NCBI GenBank assembly: GCA_934875375.1
Contig: CAKXHL010000003.1
Span: 1 to 64,000, forward strand
From: an uncultured bacterium
GTDB taxonomy: Bacteria; Bacillota; Clostridia; Oscillospirales; Ruminococcaceae
Direction: 5' to 3'
Length of the DNA stretch: 64,000 nucleotides
Both the position numbers and the translations under genes were made by a program. Positions 1 through 8,037 of this stretch are shown in pieces. Numbering within the stretch: position 1 is the stretch's first letter; each line of letters begins with the position of its first letter. The notes beneath the pieces are model-generated. The model did no database searches. It was not told the origin of the DNA and saw only the letters and a program-made list of their open reading frames with translations.

Positions 1-318
1 GTCACGGCCTTTGAAAAAGATCAGGTACTTGGGCGGGGAGCTGCTGCGGTCTTTCTTCACCGCATAATCCACACCATATTTCCGGGCGATCTTCTCAAAT
101 TCCTTGATGGAAGGGTCTGTGATCTCGATATTGGACACGCCGGCCCCATGCTTCATAAGCTGCCGGATGGTCTGCTTGCCATGATGGAGCTGGGGATCAT
201 TCTTGTGCTTTTCCATATCCGCCAGCACCTTCTTCATGGCCTGCTGCAAAAGCTGGGCGGTCATTTTACCGGTCTGCACACAAAGCGCAAGGGTTTTCTG
301 CGTGATTTCTTCCTGCAA
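1..318 (-). CDS. PcfB family protein (DUF3801), 3' end cut by window edge
   Basis: The reverse strand reads about 106 residues with no stop before the window edge, beginning MQEEITQKTLALC and containing the TGKMTAQLLQQAMKK segment typical of PcfB/DUF3801 proteins. These accompany the VirD4-like coupling protein in Tn1549/pCF10-type conjugation modules. A GGAGG eight bases before a TTG at 318 sets the start; the in-frame GTG at 327 lies directly on the Shine-Dalgarno and is less likely. The gene begins 5 nt after the stop of the DUF6017 gene, so both are co-transcribed to the left, toward the unseen transfer genes. The family role is accessory to substrate recruitment in conjugation; the exact biochemistry here is inferred. 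Confidence 0.82.
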   Translation of the reverse strand, partial: MQEEITQKTLALCVQTGKMTAQLLQQAMKKVLADMEKHKNDPQLHHGKQTIRQLMKHGAGVSNIEITDPSIKEFEKIARKYGVDYAVKKDRSSSPPKYLIFFKGRD

Positions 319-323
319 GGCGC

Positions 324-1205
324 TCACCTCCGATCTCCGCTGCCGTACAGGTCATGGCTGACAAGGGATGTGTAGTAGCTGTCCATCGTGACCGGCGCGT
401 TATACAGCGCCGCCAGCAGGTACTTCTTGATATTGCGGACATAGGTGGTGTTCTCCCGCATCCGTTCCAACACATACTCGATGTGGGAGCTGTCGATCTT
501 CAAGAACCGGGACTTCACCACCTCGGCGGGGTAGTCGTCCCCGGCGATACGGATCATCTCCCGGTTGGAGCAGACGGTGTCCACCATGAGATCCACCAGT
601 TCGTCCAGACGATCCCTGTCCAGCTTTTCATCCTGGATGAGGATATCGTAGTCAATGTTCTCCAAAATGATCTCCCGGTAGCTCTCGCGCTCTCGCATCC
701 TGTCCTGTCCGATCCTGCTTTTTTCTCTGGGGGTAGGGGGACTTGATGGGATAGGACTTGATCCTTGCGTAATTGATAATTCTTTATTTTGTTCTTTAGT
801 ATTTAATTGGGCGGGGTTCTCCTGAATAGGGGCATCCAACATTGGCTTCACCTGTATTGGATTTTCCCGTATAGGTTTTTCCCGGATAGGCGCGGGCGTC
901 TGTGCCGGCTCCTTCGGCTGCTCCAAAATGGTGTACTCGATGGAGCCAAGCTGTCCGTTCTCGTTGCGGACGCGCGCCCGGACGAGATAGCCGTGCGCCT
1001 CCAGCTCCCGGATCCCACCGCTGATGCTGTCGATGCCGTCCTTGCAGATGCGGGCAAGCCCCTTCATGGTGTAGTCCCAGTCCTCCGGCAGCGACAGCAT
1101 GAGGGACAGCAGCCCCTTCGCTTTCAGGGACAGCGACCTGTCCCGCAGGTGGTAGTTGGACATGACCGTGTAATCTCTGGTCTTTTCGATGCGGAAAACT
1201 GCCAT
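324..1205 (-). CDS. DUF6017 replication-initiator-like protein of an integrative conjugative element
   Basis: The protein has 293 residues and starts MAVFRIEKTRDYTVMSN. Its N-terminal part (about 1-95) resembles the winged-helix replisome organiser/RepA N-terminal domain of mobile elements (LSLKAKGLLSLMLSLP, then a helix-turn-helix-like ICKDGIDSISGGIREL). A proline-rich linker with repeated 'PIRE/PIQE' units follows at about 115-185, then a DUF6017 C-terminal domain. The ATG at 1205 has AGGAGG 8 nt upstream; longer in-frame openings lack this. It is followed 5 nt later by pcfB, the order seen in Tn1549-like elements. It probably directs autonomous replication of the excised element. GC is higher than in the chromosomal genes next door. 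Confidence 0.8.
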   Translation of the reverse strand: MAVFRIEKTRDYTVMSNYHLRDRSLSLKAKGLLSLMLSLPEDWDYTMKGLARICKDGIDSISGGIRELEAHGYLVRARVRNENGQLGSIEYTILEQPKEPAQTPAPIREKPIRENPIQVKPMLDAPIQENPAQLNTKEQNKELSITQGSSPIPSSPPTPREKSRIGQDRMRERESYREIILENIDYDILIQDEKLDRDRLDELVDLMVDTVCSNREMIRIAGDDYPAEVVKSRFLKIDSSHIEYVLERMRENTTYVRNIKKYLLAALYNAPVTMDSYYTSLVSHDLYGSGDRR

Positions 1206-1395
1206 ATCCGGCGCCTCCTTTCTCTGGTTTTGAAAAGTGTTGATTTTGGCGCAAAAAAGCCCCTGTCCTGCCTCTCGGACGCTTCCCATGGGAAAAAACA
1301 CCCACGCCGCCTTTCAAGCGGCGCTCTGAGAGGAAAAAACAGAGGTTTTCGCACCCTAATTGATACATTTTTCGGGTGGGTATAGGCACGGATAT

Positions 1396-1428
1396 GAAAA
1401 AACGCCATAGGGCGGCTACCTATGGCGT
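1396..1428 (-). terminator. Intrinsic terminator on the minus strand
   Basis: Perfect 10-bp arms at 1402-1411 and 1419-1428 with a 7-nt loop are followed on the minus strand by six T. It would stop transcription arriving from the element end before the DUF6017 gene. Confidence 0.7.
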
Positions 1429-1438
1429 GGGGACAGGA

Positions 1439-1472
1439 AAAGGGCGCTGATACTTGCATATCAACGCCCTTT
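1439..1472 (-). repeat. 14-bp inverted repeat at the element end
   Basis: Arms 1439-1452 and 1459-1472 pair over 14 positions on the minus strand (one G-U) around a 6-nt loop, followed by only TTTT. It may be a second terminator or a recombinase/excisionase site near the element end. Confidence 0.55.
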
Positions 1473-1638
1473 GAGCCTATCAGTATTTGATTGTCTTGAC
1501 TTCGCACCGTGTTTGCACCATGAAAAACATTGATTTTACTGACTTTTTCATGTTTTCTTATTAGGAGGCGGGGAAGGCATACTCCTTTTTCTTTTTCAAA
1601 ACTATAAGTTTATGTGTGAATCACACAGAATAAAACGA
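1473..1638. other. Probable end of the integrative element; no gene
   Basis: No coding sequence is credible between the DUF6017 start and the fumarase stop. The stretch holds the direct repeat GCACC-GTGTTT-GCACC (about 1504-1519) and a perfect 9-bp inverted repeat CATGAAAAA/TTTTTCATG (1519-1527 and 1544-1552). Such clusters are common at arm or core sites of tyrosine recombinases. The exact attachment core cannot be set from one junction. A 5-bp palindrome GTGTG-AAT-CACAC also occurs just before the fumarase stop. Confidence 0.45.
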
Positions 1639-2175
1639 TTATTTGTTGTTCTGAAATAAATTTCCACCACTGCAGTCAATCCCTACAATCAACGGGAAAT
1701 CTTCAAATTCCAAGCGTTTGACTGATTCACATCCTAAATCCTCAAAAGCGATAACGTCACATTTTTTAATGCATTTTGCAGCCAGAGCCCCAGCGCCGCC
1801 CAAAGCACAGAAATAAACTGCCTGGTTGCGGACAATCGCCTCACAAACCGCTTTGCTCCGCTGTCCTTTTCCAATCATGCACTTTAATCCCATGTCCAAC
1901 AAACGCGGTGCATATGGATCCATCCGTCCCGCCGTAGTTGGTCCACAGGCTCCAATTGCAAGATGAGGCGGCGTTCCGGTAGGGCCAGCATAATAAATTG
2001 CTGCACCCTTGATATCAAAAGGAAGGGGCTTTCCTTCATCCAATAATCCAAAATAACGTTTATGGGCCGCGTCACGGGAAGTATACACAGTACCTGACAG
2101 CAAAACCCTGTCTCCCGCATGCAGCTTCGGAGCCCATTCGCCTAACTGATTGACATTCAATTTAATTGCTTCCAT
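1639..2175 (-). CDS. Class I fumarate hydratase (or tartrate dehydratase) beta subunit
   Basis: This 178-residue protein matches the C-terminal/beta component of two-subunit class I [4Fe-4S] fumarases: the SGTVYTSRDAAHKR motif near residue 30, the PGTPPHLAIG-like segment and GPTTAGRMDPY. The length is normal for a stand-alone beta subunit. The enzyme interconverts fumarate and malate (or dehydrates tartrate) in the cytoplasm and needs an alpha subunit that carries the cluster. No alpha gene is next to it: upstream is a DivIVA-like gene and downstream is the conjugative element. The ATG at 2175 follows AGGAAAGG with an 8-nt spacer. Fumarase versus tartrate specificity cannot be told from the sequence. 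Confidence 0.88.
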   Translation of the reverse strand: MEAIKLNVNQLGEWAPKLHAGDRVLLSGTVYTSRDAAHKRYFGLLDEGKPLPFDIKGAAIYYAGPTGTPPHLAIGACGPTTAGRMDPYAPRLLDMGLKCMIGKGQRSKAVCEAIVRNQAVYFCALGGAGALAAKCIKKCDVIAFEDLGCESVKRLEFEDFPLIVGIDCSGGNLFQNNK

Positions 2176-2214
2176 TGTGAACACCTTTCCTGTCTTGCAA
2201 ATTATCCTTGATAC

Positions 2215-2913
2215 TTATCGAAAATTCTGATCCAGATGAAATGGGGCAAACGTATGCTTTTCTTCGCAAGATTCTTTTGATACGCCCTGCTCCGGATTTA
2301 TCCCTAACTTTTCCAGCCTTCGATCTAAAAACTCCAAGGTATCCCGCAGTTCACCGCGCATCTGCTCCACATTCTGCTTAAACTGCAGAAAATCTGCGTT
2401 CATTTTTTCCAGCCGTTCCTCTTTCTCCCGGGTTACCGCTCGCGCCTCTTCCTTTGCCCGCTCCACAATACGATCCGCCTGTTGCTTGGCATCAATGACC
2501 AGCGAGCCAACTTTCATTGCGATTTCGTCGTATTTTTGGGCTTTAAAAGAATGGCTTTCTGCCTGAAACTGCAGCTTGCGTACCCGTTCATTCATTCGTT
2601 TGATTTCTTCATCTTTATCCGCCAACAACTTTTGCTGCCGATCTATCTCTTGATTCAGACGTTCAATCAGTTCAGTCATTTCCCGTGACTTTTTCTGTTG
2701 GGCTTCTTCTCGCTGCAGCGCTGCAGCTTTTTCTTCCTCTGAAGGGAGTTGGCCTTTTAATTCCGAAACCTGCGCTTCCAATGCGGCAATCTTTTCGTCC
2801 AATTCCGCTTTCAATTTTTGACTGTCGGCATTCATCTGGTCGATATAGCTTAAAACAGCTGTTTTTTGGAATCCGCCGAAAGCCGACGTTTTGAAAATCA
2901 CTGGATTACTCAT
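2215..2913 (-). CDS. DivIVA-like coiled-coil protein
   Basis: This 232-residue protein starts with a short globular segment (FKTSAFGGFQKTAVLSYID, residues 7-25) like the membrane-binding N-terminus of DivIVA/GpsB-type proteins. A long Glu/Lys/Gln-rich coiled coil follows, from about 30 to 210. In Clostridia, proteins with this start are poorly characterised DivIVA relatives thought to act in division-site or polar organisation; that role is inferred. GGAGG 6 nt before the ATG supports the start. It precedes the fumarase subunit by 39 nt and may be co-transcribed with it. Confidence 0.75.
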   Translation of the reverse strand: MSNPVIFKTSAFGGFQKTAVLSYIDQMNADSQKLKAELDEKIAALEAQVSELKGQLPSEEEKAAALQREEAQQKKSREMTELIERLNQEIDRQQKLLADKDEEIKRMNERVRKLQFQAESHSFKAQKYDEIAMKVGSLVIDAKQQADRIVERAKEEARAVTREKEERLEKMNADFLQFKQNVEQMRGELRDTLEFLDRRLEKLGINPEQGVSKESCEEKHTFAPFHLDQNFR

Positions 2914-3222
2914 ACCATACCTCCATCTGAATTGCCCAGTACCTGAACATTTCTCGCCGTCCCAACAAAAGCAATACCGCCCAACATGCCCTCATCCAAT
3001 TTTTCTCTACCGCTGCAAGCGGTAAATACATAGCAAATTTCCCATTACAGCATCGGCAGTAATGCCCGGCATCTGCCGCTTCGTTCTCCAAAACACTGAA
3101 AAACTTTTCTTTTTGTCTGCGGCATATGTTTATTATAACATGGTCCGGACAAAAATAAAAGAAAAAGCGAGAAAAAAGCCGATGTTTTATTGCTCCGGTG
3201 GATATCTTTTCAAAAAAAGAGG
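2914..3222. other. Gene-free spacer with a possible minus-strand promoter
   Basis: No convincing gene is seen. A TATAAT lies on the minus strand at 3137-3132, next to the palindrome GTCCGGAC (3143-3150); a good -35 is not visible. A 61-codon opening at 2906-3091 has no ribosome binding site or recognisable domain. The spacer is Lys-poor and T-rich on the coding strand near 3170-3220, consistent with termination of the DUF1836 gene. Confidence 0.4.
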
Positions 3223-3786
3223 TTACTTTTCCTTCTTTTTCTCTTTTTCGCTCAAAGGAAACGCTTTTTCTACCAACACGTCACACATACGCTTCGTCAT
3301 ATAGGAAATCCAGGAAAGCTGTAAAAGCAGCTGCGCCATGCTTTCCGGAGAATCATCCGGGATTCTTTTCAAAAGATCCTCCAACATATCGGAAAGAATC
3401 TGGCCATTGGTCTTCCGGCTATTTAAATAACCAGCGTAAAGATCTTTCCAGATTTGTTCGGAATGCTGTTTTTCTTCCGCCTGTATGCCCAAACTTTGCA
3501 TGACACCTTTGATCTGCTGGATGGATAACGTCTGCTTCAGCCTGTAAATCAAAAGCATCTGTAAAATATGTTCTTTGGAATACTTCTTGCCTTTAATTGG
3601 TTTAATCAACCCATCTTTACTGTAATTATTAATCATCGTCTTCGTCAAAAGGCCTTCCGGCTCCTGCGTTTTATCCGCGAATAGAGTCGTGATCTGATCC
3701 ATGTAAAGATCTAAATCCGGCAGATCAGCTACTTCTACTTCCTTTTGTTGAAGGGGCTTTTGCAGAATTTGTATTAATTCCTCCAT
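3223..3786 (-). CDS. DUF1836 domain protein
   Basis: This 187-residue protein has the DUF1836 layout: a MerR-like helix-turn-helix segment in the middle (LTKTMINNYSKDGLI, then YSKEHILQMLLIYRLKQTL) and an acidic/helical C-terminus ending in a Lys/Glu run. Function is unknown; the winged-helix-like part suggests a DNA-binding or regulatory role. The ATG at 3786 has AGAGGAG 6 nt upstream; the frame stays open to 3891 but without a ribosome site. A consensus-like promoter lies 170 nt upstream. Confidence 0.72.
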   Translation of the reverse strand: MEELIQILQKPLQQKEVEVADLPDLDLYMDQITTLFADKTQEPEGLLTKTMINNYSKDGLIKPIKGKKYSKEHILQMLLIYRLKQTLSIQQIKGVMQSLGIQAEEKQHSEQIWKDLYAGYLNSRKTNGQILSDMLEDLLKRIPDDSPESMAQLLLQLSWISYMTKRMCDVLVEKAFPLSEKEKKKEK

Positions 3787-3961
3787 TAGAAACTCCTCTC
3801 TGTTCGGCAGGCAAAAACCTTGTCTAACAACCCTATAAAAAGTTTTCATACATTTATTTTCGGCTGTGTCATTATTTTTCCGTTCGGCCAATCCACATTT
3901 CTCACTTTTTCAGATGGTCAAAACCGGATTGTCGTCTGTATCATACAGGAATTATGCTTTT

Positions 3962-3990
3962 ATTATATCTGATAGAAAATAAAAAAACAA
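3962..3990 (-). promoter_or_regulatory. Sigma-A-type promoter for the DUF1836 gene
   Basis: On the minus strand TTGTTT (3990-3985) is separated by 17 nt from TATAAT (3967-3962). It is placed back to back with the promoter of the divergent trhA gene. Confidence 0.65.
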
Positions 3991-3997
3991 TCCGCTA

Positions 3998-4026
3998 TTG
4001 CAAACTCCGCAATATAGTGTTATTAT
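3998..4026 (+). promoter_or_regulatory. Sigma-A-type promoter for trhA
   Basis: TTGCAA (3998-4003), a 17-nt spacer and TATTAT (4021-4026) lie about 50 nt before the start codon. Confidence 0.6.
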
Positions 4027-4078
4027 ATTTATATAATATAGTTTTCAAAACCATATAATGCATTTAAGAGGTGATTCT

Positions 4079-4732
4079 ATGCCTTACTTTATGAAAAAAG
4101 CAAGAGAACCCATCAGCAGCTATACGCACTTTTGTGGAGCCATCCTATTTGGCGTTGGTGCCATACTATTGTTTCTGAAAGCTTTCGCCGGCGGAGAAAC
4201 CGACAAACGCACTCTTTTTTCTCTTTTGGCTTTCGGTTGTTCCATCACGGCTTTGTATAGTGCCAGCGCCATCTATCATTTCAGCAATCGGGCGCCAAAG
4301 TTTATTTACCATCTGCGAAAATTGGATCATTCCATGATCTACATTTTAATCGCTGGAACTTATACACCCATTCTGTTGACTTATCTGGAACCACCAAAAG
4401 GCGCCGCTTTTACTGCTGTTATGTGGATTATTGCTGCCGCAGGCATTGTAATGAAATTATGCTGGTTCCATGCGCCCCGCTGGCTGACCACTTCTTTATA
4501 TTTGCTGATGGGCTGGGCCATCCTGGCAGATGTATCAATCTTTTCCCATATGAGTATCGGCGCTTTGTGGCTGCTCGTATTGGGCGGTGTTTGTTATACC
4601 ATCGGCGGCGTGATTTATGGCCTGAAAAAACCCAATCTTTCTGTCAAGATAGGCTTTCATGAACTGTTTCACCTGTTTGTACTCGGTGGAAGCTTGTTCC
4701 ACTATCTGCTGGTGCTTCTTTACATTGCCTGA
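4079..4732 (+). CDS. trhA: TrhA / hemolysin III family (PAQR) membrane protein
   Basis: This 217-residue protein has seven predicted membrane segments and the family's signature residues: EPISSYTHFCGA near the start, SAIYHF and the LDHSMIYILIAGTYTP stretch, and a late HELFHLF with the conserved His pair. Members of this PAQR-like family influence membrane lipid homeostasis; the old name comes from a hemolysin assay. AGAGGTG 7 nt before the ATG supports this start rather than one 7 codons earlier. It is a single gene divergent from the DUF1836 gene. Confidence 0.9.
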   Translation: MPYFMKKAREPISSYTHFCGAILFGVGAILLFLKAFAGGETDKRTLFSLLAFGCSITALYSASAIYHFSNRAPKFIYHLRKLDHSMIYILIAGTYTPILLTYLEPPKGAAFTAVMWIIAAAGIVMKLCWFHAPRWLTTSLYLLMGWAILADVSIFSHMSIGALWLLVLGGVCYTIGGVIYGLKKPNLSVKIGFHELFHLFVLGGSLFHYLLVLLYIA

Positions 4733-4814
4733 TGTGCATTTTCCGTAATTCGCTGCCCATACTAAAAACAGGGACATTTTTGATATGTTCCACTTTGATT
4801 TGGGAGGGGCCAGC

Positions 4815-4955
4815 ATGAATAAGCAGCCTGAACACAAAAATGAGTTGAAAGATGCGCCGCTGCCTACCATTACAGACGATCCGCTGGCAGCAGGCTCCCC
4901 ACATCCTCCGTTTGGTCCAAAACCTAGCCCGGAAGAAACTTGGGAAAGAGATTAA
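4815..4955 (+). CDS. Small Pro-rich hypothetical protein (46 aa)
   Basis: An ATG preceded by GGGAGGGG opens a 46-codon frame beginning MNKQPEHKNELKDAPLPT and ending with a Pro/Gly-rich tail (HPPFGPKPSPEE) and WERD. It is followed immediately by a strong terminator, as expected for a real transcript end. No family is recognised, and no membrane segment or Cys is present. It may be co-transcribed with trhA (82 nt gap). Confidence 0.6.
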   Translation: MNKQPEHKNELKDAPLPTITDDPLAAGSPHPPFGPKPSPEETWERD

Positions 4956-4990
4956 AAAAAGGAAAGGGATAAAATCCCTTTCCTTTTTTT
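4954..4990. terminator. Bidirectional terminator
   Basis: Long arms 4954-4969 and 4975-4990 (A-run plus GGAAAGGGA and its complement) surround a 5-nt loop. T-runs result on both strands, serving the small plus-strand gene and the minus-strand asparaginase. Confidence 0.85.
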
Positions 4991-5091
4991 AATCTCTTTC
5001 TGCCGTCTTCCAACAGAAATGTTGATACTTTTCCAGGTATCCATCTCTGTTTGCTCGCTATTGGAAAACGCCCGTTGAAGATCACAAAAAT

Positions 5092-6090
5092 TTATTGCAG
5101 CAACGAAATTTCTCCTGCAATATTCTGAGAAAAAATTATCCGGACCTCGTCCAAATCGCCGGCTCTTCCCAACGCCCACATCAGCTTGGTAACCGCCGCT
5201 TCGCTAGTCATATCATACCCTTGGATCACGCCCTTTTCCAGTGCCAGACGACCGGTCTGATAAATGGAAAAATCGCTTCTCTCATACAAACATTGACTGC
5301 ACACCACTACTGCAATACCATGCTCCACCAGATTTTGAAGCTGGGAAACCAAATCCCGTCGGATAAAATGCAGCCCGCCGGCGCCGAAAGCTTCTACTAC
5401 GATTCCTTTATAATTCATGTGCAAAAGCATGTCAAATATTTCCGGGTTCAGTCCCGGTGTAAGCTTGACCAAAACCACATCACTGCATAAGCGCTGTTCT
5501 GGCCGAAACGGTCCGGTCAAAGGCGGAATAACATCTTTATGAAGACACAGTCCGGTAGAATCAACCGTAGCCGCATAAGGAGCATTCACGCTTTCAAACG
5601 CATCAAATCCGGTGGTTCGCACTTTCACCGCTCTGGTACCCAATATTACCTTTCGATTGAAAGCCACAAATACCCCCGGCGCACCGCTGGCTGCCATGGC
5701 AAAAGCACAGCGCAGATTTTCTACCCCATCGGTCAGCGGGTGCAGGATTGGCAGTTGGGAACCGGTTAATACCACCGGAATCGGGATATTGTGCAGCATA
5801 AAAGAGAGGACCGACGCCGTATATGCCATGGTATCGGTTCCGTGGGTAACAACAATGCCGTCGTAGCCTTCGTGCATCTGGCTGATCTGCTCGGCAATAA
5901 ACTGCCACTCTTCCGGCTGGATGTTTGAACTGTCCAGATTCAGAATATCTTTAAAGTCTACCTCATAATTAGAAGTAATCCCTTCAATCATATGCGCCAG
6001 CCCCCCGCTTTTCAAAGATGGCTCCAAACCATCTTTGCCTGGCGCGGAGGCAATGGTTCCGCCGGTCGTTAACAGCAAAATTTTTTTCAA
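5092..6090 (-). CDS. ansA: L-asparaginase, type I
   Basis: This 332-residue cytoplasmic-type enzyme hydrolyses L-asparagine to aspartate and ammonia. It begins MKKILLLTTGGTIAS with the nucleophilic Thr at residue 12, and carries the second catalytic block VVTHGTDTM near residue 85. The full N-terminal catalytic and C-terminal domains are present. No signal peptide is seen, in line with the type I form. It is transcribed alone from a recognisable promoter at 6121-6149. Confidence 0.94.
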   Translation of the reverse strand: MKKILLLTTGGTIASAPGKDGLEPSLKSGGLAHMIEGITSNYEVDFKDILNLDSSNIQPEEWQFIAEQISQMHEGYDGIVVTHGTDTMAYTASVLSFMLHNIPIPVVLTGSQLPILHPLTDGVENLRCAFAMAASGAPGVFVAFNRKVILGTRAVKVRTTGFDAFESVNAPYAATVDSTGLCLHKDVIPPLTGPFRPEQRLCSDVVLVKLTPGLNPEIFDMLLHMNYKGIVVEAFGAGGLHFIRRDLVSQLQNLVEHGIAVVVCSQCLYERSDFSIYQTGRLALEKGVIQGYDMTSEAAVTKLMWALGRAGDLDEVRIIFSQNIAGEISLLQ

Positions 6091-6120
6091 TGTGATCGTC
6101 CTTTCCCCTTTTCTGTTTTT

Positions 6121-6149
6121 AATATAGTTGATTGCAGGGAATTTTGCAA
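6121..6149 (-). promoter_or_regulatory. Promoter of the asparaginase gene
   Basis: On the minus strand TTGCAA (6149-6144), a 17-nt spacer and TATATT (6126-6121) stand 30 nt before the start codon. Confidence 0.65.
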
Positions 6150-6376
6150 GAAATCTTTCAGAAAATATTGTTTTCCCCTTTCTTATTTTGCGACAATCTC
6201 AAATTTTTCAAATATAGACTTTGGGCAGATTGTGGTTTTTCTTCTCCTGTGGTAAACTAGAATAAATCTTTTTGTCCATTGCCATTTTATGCTTCCACTT
6301 TTGGATTTCACTATATTTCGATCAATACTGGAAGCAAATGGCCGGTTTGGTTATGCTTTTCCATAGAAAAAAATTT

Positions 6377-6405
6377 TTGATATTCTTTGCAAAACCTCCC
6401 ATACT
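6377..6405 (+). promoter_or_regulatory. Possible promoter of the ferredoxin gene; rest of the spacer empty
   Basis: TTGATA (6377-6382), 17 nt, then CATACT (6400-6405) lie 28 nt before the start codon. The remainder of the 6150-6376 spacer is AT-rich with no gene seen. Confidence 0.5.
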
Positions 6406-6432
6406 AAGAAAAAAGCAAAGGAGGATTGCATT

Positions 6433-6624
6433 ATGAAAGCTTCTATTAACCGCAGCGGCTGTATCGGCTGCACTCTTTGTGCCGCTATCTGCCCGGATGT
6501 ATTTTTTATGGCCGACGATGGGAAGGCGGATGTCAGCCAAACGCCTATACCTGCGGCATTGCAGGAAAGCGCCCAAAATGCCCGCTCTCAATGTCCCGTA
6601 TCGGTTATCGACATTGAGGAATAA
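6433..6624 (+). CDS. Ferredoxin, single [4Fe-4S] cluster
   Basis: This 63-residue protein has the ligand pattern Cys10-x2-Cys13-x2-Cys16 and a distant Cys54-Pro, the arrangement of monocluster [4Fe-4S] ferredoxins; Cys20 is an extra Cys. It is a low-potential cytoplasmic electron carrier. AAAGGAGG precedes the ATG. The next gene starts 23 nt downstream, so the two are probably co-transcribed. Confidence 0.93.
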   Translation: MKASINRSGCIGCTLCAAICPDVFFMADDGKADVSQTPIPAALQESAQNARSQCPVSVIDIEE

Positions 6625-6647
6625 CGCCATTGGAAAGGACTTTTACG

Positions 6648-7709
6648 ATGAGACAGCTTTTGCTCAACCATTTTGAGAAATATCCGTTGATGCAGCTGCA
6701 AGACTGCGTTAAACTGCTCTATCAATGTCATTTTGGTTGCGGCCATTTCCTGACAGATCCAGCACAGACACTACTGCGCCTGCAAAACGAATACGAAACC
6801 TGTCGTCCAATCGCAGGACCGCTATTGGAACCGGTTGGACCCAATTATTGCAGATTATATCTGTCCGCGCTGGACACTTCCAAGCTTTCTTTAGAAACGC
6901 TTGGAAGTCTTTTTACTTACTCCTCTCAGCAGCCTGTTTCGAGCAAAGCAGTTTTTGAAGCAGACCTTGCATTGTTGGGCGAAATGATTCGGCAGAGAGA
7001 ACTTCCTTTTCAGCAATCCGATTGGGAGGCTTTTTTGTCCCATTACCGGGCAAAAAGCTATCCTGCCGTCAGCCACAGTGACACTTACCGAAACGCATAC
7101 CACCCCGCTTATCGTGTCCTGCACAAAAGCTGTTGGGATTACTGGCCCATTTTTGCCGCTATCGATCAAATCATGCGGCAAAAGGGCTGCGGGGTTGTCT
7201 CCATAGACGGCGGCAGCGGCACTGGAAAAAGCCATCTCGCGAAACAACTGGCAGCCGTTTTTCCTGCGGCAATCGTTCATATGGACGACTTTTTTCTTCA
7301 GTCTTTCCAGCGCACACCAAAGCGTTTGGCCGAGCCGGGCGGCAATTTGGATTACGAACGCTTTGCCGCTCAGGTCGTTCCTTCTCTCAAAACAAAGGCC
7401 GCATTTTCTTACGAAATTTTCGACTGTTCCTGTGGTAAATTGTCCGGCAGCCGAACGGTAAAAAATTTACCGCTACGTATTGTAGAGGGCGTTTATAGCC
7501 AGCATCCTCAGTGGCGTGATCTTTATGACCTGAATATTTTTCTCACTGCCAATCCGTCAATCCGCCTGAAACGGATTGAAACGCGAAGTGATTCATTTCT
7601 TCTCAAAAGATTTCAAGAAGAGTGGATTCCAAAAGAAAATCTCTATTTCGATACCTTTTCCGTTCCTTTTCATGCAGACTTAACAATAGATACAGGCTCT
7701 TTTTTCTAA
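6648..7709 (+). CDS. Uridine kinase-like P-loop protein with an N-terminal accessory domain
   Basis: This 353-residue protein combines an unrecognised N-terminal region (about 1-165, with conserved-looking CHFGCGHF) and a nucleoside-kinase-type P-loop domain (about 175-353). The latter has Walker A DGGSGTGKS, a substrate motif HMDDFFL and a late Arg-rich lid (RLKRIETR). Such proteins phosphorylate small hydroxyl substrates; the substrate here is unknown. The ATG at 6648 follows GGAAAGGA; a TTG six codons earlier is less likely. Its stop is immediately followed by the torn DUF969 fragment, so the junction just behind this gene is a rearrangement point. Confidence 0.7.
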   Translation: MRQLLLNHFEKYPLMQLQDCVKLLYQCHFGCGHFLTDPAQTLLRLQNEYETCRPIAGPLLEPVGPNYCRLYLSALDTSKLSLETLGSLFTYSSQQPVSSKAVFEADLALLGEMIRQRELPFQQSDWEAFLSHYRAKSYPAVSHSDTYRNAYHPAYRVLHKSCWDYWPIFAAIDQIMRQKGCGVVSIDGGSGTGKSHLAKQLAAVFPAAIVHMDDFFLQSFQRTPKRLAEPGGNLDYERFAAQVVPSLKTKAAFSYEIFDCSCGKLSGSRTVKNLPLRIVEGVYSQHPQWRDLYDLNIFLTANPSIRLKRIETRSDSFLLKRFQEEWIPKENLYFDTFSVPFHADLTIDTGSFF

Positions 7710-7710
7710 T

Positions 7711-8007
7711 CCATATGTTAAGTTCGGTGAAATCGATGAAAAGGGCGAAGATGAGATCAAAGGAGCTGCAGCAGCTACCGAAAACTACGGCAACTTCTAT
7801 GGTCAAAACTGCTTTATGGGTGCTTCCGGCACATTGCTGATCGTATCTACATTAGTCGCGCAGGGCTATGAAGTAGACGCACTGCAAATTGCAATGGCGT
7901 CCTGGCCGATCGCGATTGTCAGTATGGTAGTAGGCATTGTAATGAATTTCTTTGTGGACCGCCGCTTGGTTGCCAGATATGCAAAGAAATCTCCAGCCGC
8001 AAAATAG
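7711..8007 (+). pseudogene. DUF969 membrane protein, N-terminal ~130 residues missing
   Basis: The frame starting right after the kinase stop reads PYVKFGEIDEKGEDEIKG, then ENYGNFYGQNCFMGASG, then two membrane segments and ends KKSPAAK. This corresponds to the C-terminal ~98 residues of DUF969 proteins, normally about 230 residues long. No start codon or ribosome site fits; the first internal ATG (7816) would give only 63 residues. DUF969 and DUF979 form a two-component predicted transporter usually beside pcp. The loss of the 5' part together with any promoter implies a deletion with its end at about 7710. Confidence 0.8.
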
Positions 8008-8037
8008 AAGCGGAAATTTGTGAGGAGGCATATTTAT

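Noticed and set aside
1124..1507. 127-codon minus-strand frame across the element end
   Set aside because: Overlaps the DUF6017 start, two hairpins and the repeat cluster; no ribosome site and no domain.
2906..3091. 61-codon frame upstream of the DivIVA-like gene
   Set aside because: No recognisable ribosome site or family; overlaps the start of the real gene.
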